This document shows positions 59,217-64,000 of a stretch of 64,000 bases of DNA, piece by piece (the first letter of the stretch is position 1; every line of letters starts with the position of its first letter). The DNA is from Paralvinella palmiformis. Taxonomy: Eukaryota > Annelida > Polychaeta > Terebellida > Alvinellidae. Made by a program: the position numbers and the translations under genes. The stretch covers positions 658,872-722,871 of the forward strand of contig JAODUP010000227.1 in the NCBI GenBank assembly GCA_025642065.1, given 5' to 3'. Below the pieces are notes generated by a model, which saw nothing but the letters and a program-made list of their open reading frames with translations, did not search any database and was not told where the DNA came from.

Positions 59217-59997
59217 AAAACCGCAGGAGATACATAGTTTATACAAAGACTATTTATAACAAAACGTGTTACTTCGCGTTTTAACATGGGACGCCATTTT
59301 GAATTCATGAAGCGCCAGGGCACTAGCGACCGAAGGTAGATTGTCACGGACAGCTCCCTTGGTTAACTTGGCACTGGTTCATCCTGCGCCGCTTTCGGGT
59401 GCAGTAACAGAAAAAGTATGCACAAATAAAGACATCCACGAAAGGAAATGAAAGCTAGTGTAAAAATTTGATATGATCTGGCTTTTTAAAAATAAAGGAT
59501 ATTTAAAAAATAAGCATAACAATTTGAAGTAGACACACTCCTACTTGACATGATCCAAGCAGTAGGCCCAAGCAGGATCTATCTAAATCTATGTTTGCTT
59601 CAGACAAAATCTGATTAAATTTTATTGAACAATATCAACCTATTAATCACAAAATGGGTATGTAAGATATACATAAGCTTACAGTTACATATACTGGAGC
59701 CACTGAAGATGTTATGGGCGGGAGGTATATTGTACTTTATTATTGTTAATAATAAAATTGGACTTCTAAAATTACATTACCATAATCAGATAATTTTTCC
59801 CTAATTCAATAAGTATAAATCGCTGAGTATTTACATGATCACCTGCATCCATATTTATTTTTAAACGTAAGCAATTGATATATATGGACTTCTATTTATA
59901 ATTTAAATGCTATGAAATTAATTATTAAATACCTCAACTAGTGGTAGAAACATTCATTATGTATAAAAGATGGGTTATTAATTGTTGTCGTTCAGAT

Positions 59998-60176
59998 ATA
60001 TGATGAGGAAAGATTTAAATTATTTGAATACTAATTGTAGAATGTATGATATGCATTTCACTGAAACGGAATTCATGAACCAGACAACTTATCTAGAATG
60101 CTATTCCAATTATTTTTATGTACCAAATCCACCGCATGCATCCACTGAAATCAAAGAGGAAGGTATTAACAGATAG
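59998..60176 (+). pseudogene. Possible THAP-domain fragment
   Basis: After an AG (GTCGTTCAG) the frame reads NYLNTNCRMYDMHFTETEFM, then LECYSNYFYVPNPPHAST and a stop. The C....HF....F...(A)VP..F.VPNPP layout fits the C-terminal half of THAP zinc fingers found in P-element-like transposases and host regulators. The N-terminal C..C half was not found, so it is a relic or a lone exon. Confidence 0.35.
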
Positions 60177-61387
60177 GAGACCTATACAGGAGACAGGGCC
60201 AGCTGTGATGGTAATTAATATTTATAAATATTAATGATGAAAATTGGTATTATAAAATTAATTAAATAAGAAACAAGGCATCAAACCCATGAAATTTTGT
60301 CAGCCCATTTCATATCTTAATACAAAAAAAGGATTACCAGCGCCTGAATTAGTACTTGAATGTTCAGCTCATGTGGTTTAATTGGTATACTTCACTTCAT
60401 AACTTAAATGCATATCAAATCAAATTCTTTAACCAACTTGAAAAAGGGAAAACATGTGTTTACACATTGTGTATGCACTTGGTTAAGTAATTATTTTACA
60501 AGGTATTGTTCTGTTTCAGTCCTTGAAGTTCTATGATAATGAGATACCATGTAAACAGGCCAATCTATTGGTTAAAGATTTACTGGTGTTATCTGTTACA
60601 GTAGTCAATGCATGTGTCTATTACATCTCTGGGTATATTCTGTCTAATTTTAAACAGTTCACTGATCTGGACTAAATGTCATATTTTTGTAGTAGTGGTT
60701 GTTTAGAGCTGGAAGCAATTTGGGTTATTCTGTCCATTTGATAACAATTAAATGACTGATTGTAACTATAGATGAACCTGTAGCACAAGAGATTTGATGC
60801 CACTTATTGTATGAAAGTACTAATTTCTCTATCTCTAACATGTTAACGCAAACATAAACATTGTTAATATTCCATATATATTCTTTGTTCTCAGCTGGGC
60901 AGGCCTATATTGCATGGTCTATATTATTGAGGTGTAGACTTTAAATGAACTAACTGTTCTCATTTAAAAAACTACGCCTTCCACACACAAAGCTGTGAAA
61001 TAACCTAAACCACGTTTAATTATTTTCTAATCAGCTGTCAAGCGATTGCAAATTGTAGGCTATGAATTAATTAAGTGACTGGGCTGTGAAATCACTTAAT
61101 TATTTATTTACAGTTTCAGAGCTTCGTTTCCTTTAATATCATGTGTGCACAATTAAAGTCTTTATTAATAAAAGAGTATGTGATCATGTAACATATAGTA
61201 CTAGTATTGGCAATTCATTTCAACCATCGCACACATGTACACGATCACATATGGACAACAAGAGAGCTTTTGTTTATCTGAGAAATACCTCCGGTCGCTG
61301 GAGGCGCCACTGGTTCAAAATTCAACACGGCGCGGCATGAGTAACGCCTCTCTATATTTAAGCTCTCTGGTTTATATAACATCTAGG

Positions 61388-61748
61388 AGTGAGCTCCGGT
61401 GGCCTAGCGGTTAAGCACCCGGCAATTGGTGCCAACGGTCGCAGGTTCGAACCCCGTAAGAGGTCGAAACTTTTCCAGGTATTAATTTCTCGGCTCACTA
61501 CATCGTGGGTGATTGACCACGTTAAATGGCGCTGCCGTCTCCACTGAATTATTTAAAATAAAGGGGGACGTTAAAAACCCCATGAGGACGTAAAACACTC
61601 TGGCAGTGACCACCCTCAGGGTATTTCGGCTCCATCTTTCCGTACTGCTCCCCTGTGAGTGGTGAGGGAGGAGATTTCTCAACCACTCCAACATAGAGGC
61701 TGTGCTGATTAAGCGACAGCCTGGCGATTCTCCCCGAACAACAAAACC
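61388..61748 (+). mobile_element. SINE family 2, full-length copy with target duplication
   Basis: A box (TGGCCTAGCGGTTAAG), B box (GGTTCGAACC), a body of about 250 bp and an AACAACAAAACC tail. ATAACATCTAGG flanks it (61376-61387 and 61749-61760). This is the best reference copy of the family in the window. Confidence 0.92.
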
Positions 61749-61902
61749 ATAACATCTAGGGCAGATCCTTCTTTTTATTACACCCCCTGTTATGTTCGAA
61801 ATAATGTTTTTAGTATAGTATAGCATCATAAATAAATTATAAACAAAAGTAATGTAGATAAATCAACATTTTGTAAAGATTGTATAGATAATTGTTCAAC
61901 AG

Positions 61903-62042
<140 letters not shown>

Positions 62043-62356
62043 AGATAGAATAGAGACGATATCGTTTATCCAATAAATCCACCATCCGACACATTATTGC
62101 CTGTGACGAATTTAGCTCCATTATAAATACTCTTTAATCGGACAAAACCGTGTTCCGCGTTTCGACTCCGACATTTCATTTCATCAACAGAATGTGACAT
62201 TTCAATGTAAAATGACCTCGATAATCCAAACAACACGAAAATGTTGTTAAATATTTCCACTGGTTCAGTCATGCAAGACACACCAACATTTTGTCAGTAA
62301 TGGTTCATTAACCTGCCCATCCGTAATAATTGCTATATCGTAACCAATTATAATAT

Positions 62357-64000
62357 GTGGATACGCTGAAATCTATATTCGTAGAACCTGCTAAATTGAC
62401 CAAACTGATCCCTAAAAATGTATTCGAACCAAAGAAATACTGGTGTCCAGATTTATCCCAATCCAGAGATACGAAGATATTTTGGTGGCGTTTGTGGTCT
62501 GATAACGGTAGACCAAAGGAAGGAGAAGTATATTATTCCGTAAAAAAGGGACGTATATCGTTTCTGGAAAACCGTGAAAAGAACAAAGAAAAGTAAATTA
62601 CATACTAGCATTGACCCATGTGAATTTTCGCGATACTTTCGGTTTTTAATACCGGTGTTATGGCGCCAGTTCTTAAAAAACCCTAGTGTTGCTGCGAATT
62701 ATAAACCTATTATTGTATCTTCTATTTTTTTCTAAGTTCTACGAGTTAATAGTTTACCCTCGGGATATTTCAATATGTAATAATCAATTTGACTTTAGGT
62801 CTGGCTTGGACGTATACAATGGAACTTCCCTATTGAATGATCTTATATGTATTGGGGATTTCAGTTTATTTTGCCACCGGTCAGTTTGGTGGTTAGTTCA
62901 GCGTTTAGAACAGCCACAGATATGTTTGTTGGACAAGAAGCCTGTAATGGCTAAACCAATTTTGCGTGTTTTGATTGTTGATATCACTGCACAGGATAAA
63001 TAGTTGGTGCAAATTTATATCTATTGCATAGTTAAGTAATTATAGTATCTCGAGTCGGCATTGTATTTGACCATAGTCACTTGTTATGGCGTATATTATG
63101 TATGCTCATTATCTTGATGTAATCCTTTAGATATTTCAAGTCATTGCTCGCTGACCATCATTGTCGTTGTGTAACCGCGGTGATGTTTCACAGTTTGATA
63201 CAGCTAGGACCTAGGTAGTAGTTGGTATTGTGTGGGTCTCAGTAGTGTAGTGGATAGCGATCTCGTCTGTGGAGCAGGGTGTTATGAACAGCACCGGTCT
63301 AACCTTAGGTTAATTACCTTGTTTTGTTATTACAGTTAATCGCTCGTCTGTACGCTCATCTATTGGTCTTAATCGTCGCATAGTATATGCGATTCAACAC
63401 CACGAATAAAGAATTGAACAAATACAAGAGGCGCATTGTCATTTTGTGTGTATGCTGGCGCAACATGGTTCTGGTCGTTACATTATATGTAATAGTAAAT
63501 ACACTGGTTCCATTATGTTTATACGCAGTTTAGATGCCGAGAAATGTTTTGACTGTATATGGCACGACAGTTTATTTAATAAATTATATAATGCTTTACC
63601 TGATGTACATTGGCGATTCTTACGCAAATGGTATTCTAACACAGATGTTGTCATCAAGTGGGATGGTTATATACACTATAGCACGTATTTTAAAGTTGCT
63701 CGTTGTACTCGCCAAGGAAGTATACTTTCACCTGTTTTATTTAACTTATTTTTATCTTGTTTAATGCCTGAATTGTCTCTTTGTGAACGTGTCGGGAACC
63801 ACTTATATAACTCGTTTGCTTATGATGATGTTTCTTTATTTAGTACTACCGTTCCAGGTCTACATAAATTGATTGATATATGCAAAGATTATTCATCCCT
63901 ATGGCGATTTAACTTCGGCATCAAAAAGACAAAATGTATGAATGTATGGTATCTGAAAAACAAACCTATACAAAATGTGGAAGACATGGATATACTGGGT
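62357..64000 (+). pseudogene. LINE ORF2 relic, continues past the right edge
   Basis: In order: a pre-RT segment (KKYWCPDLSQSRDTKIFWWR, LWSDNGRPKEG, 62430-62520), RT N-terminal pieces in shifted frames (NYKPIIVSSIF, SKFYELIV, NQFDFRSGLDVYNGTSLLND), a broken stretch at about 62880-63400, then a frame open from 63406 to the window end. That frame has SLDAEKCFDCIWHDSLFNKL, ARCTRQGSILSPVLFNLFLS, NSFAYDDVSLFSTTVPGL and FNFGIKKTKCM. It belongs to a LINE type common in mollusc genomes. Frameshifts, stops and a shortened catalytic box mark it as inactive. Confidence 0.85.
63225..63310 (+). other. tRNA-like sequence within the disrupted LINE
   Basis: TAGTGTAGTGGATAGCGATC resembles a tRNA A-box region with Asp/Glu-type TAGTGGATAG. 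No convincing B box follows (GAACAGCACCGG), so it is read as a SINE-head scar rather than a tRNA gene. Confidence 0.3.

Overview
The window is animal nuclear DNA: AT-rich, with spliced genes that have long introns, no bacterial-type coding blocks, and abundant microsatellites, tRNA-derived SINEs, LINE and LTR relics and DNA-transposon derivatives. The protein families and repeat style suggest a lophotrochozoan, most likely a mollusc; this is an inference, as no rRNA or mitochondrial marker is present.

Two host genes can be reconstructed, both on the minus strand. (1) 1167-19879 holds 19 coding exons of a voltage-gated calcium channel alpha-2/delta subunit. All 19 join in phase through GT/AG introns to give about 1046 codons: signal peptide, VWA_N region, VWA domain with a complete MIDAS, and tandem Cache-type domains. 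The C-terminus (membrane anchor) lies beyond position 1. (2) 30367-36124 holds four exons of a type II single-pass membrane protein whose ectodomain begins an F5/8-type-C/fucolectin-like galactose-binding fold. Its 3' exons were not found.

Everything else is intronic or intergenic and rich in mobile elements. Three hAT-type derivatives have flanking 8-9 bp duplications (18445-19641, 22704-23638, 46412-48818). Two of them keep a BED zinc finger, and two have terminal inverted repeats built from short tandem units. There is also a TA-flanked hairpin MITE (14572-14756), a further inverted-repeat family (34.7-35.5 kb and 24.5-25.2 kb), pogo/Tigger-like pieces (16.0-16.4 kb and 20.56-20.77 kb), a LINE reverse transcriptase relic (12.66-13.91 kb, minus) abutting a Gypsy-like gag fragment, and a second LINE running off the right end (62.36-64 kb, plus). 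At least three tRNA-derived SINE families occur, several copies with clear target-site duplications.

From 36.6 to 62.3 kb I see no confident host gene, only repeats, mini- and microsatellites and a few exon-like open frames of unknown status. No CRISPR, operon, phage or bacterial-type system is present. The most unusual material is the set of hAT derivatives with cassette-like termini and the in-frame TA expansion inside a reverse transcriptase core motif.
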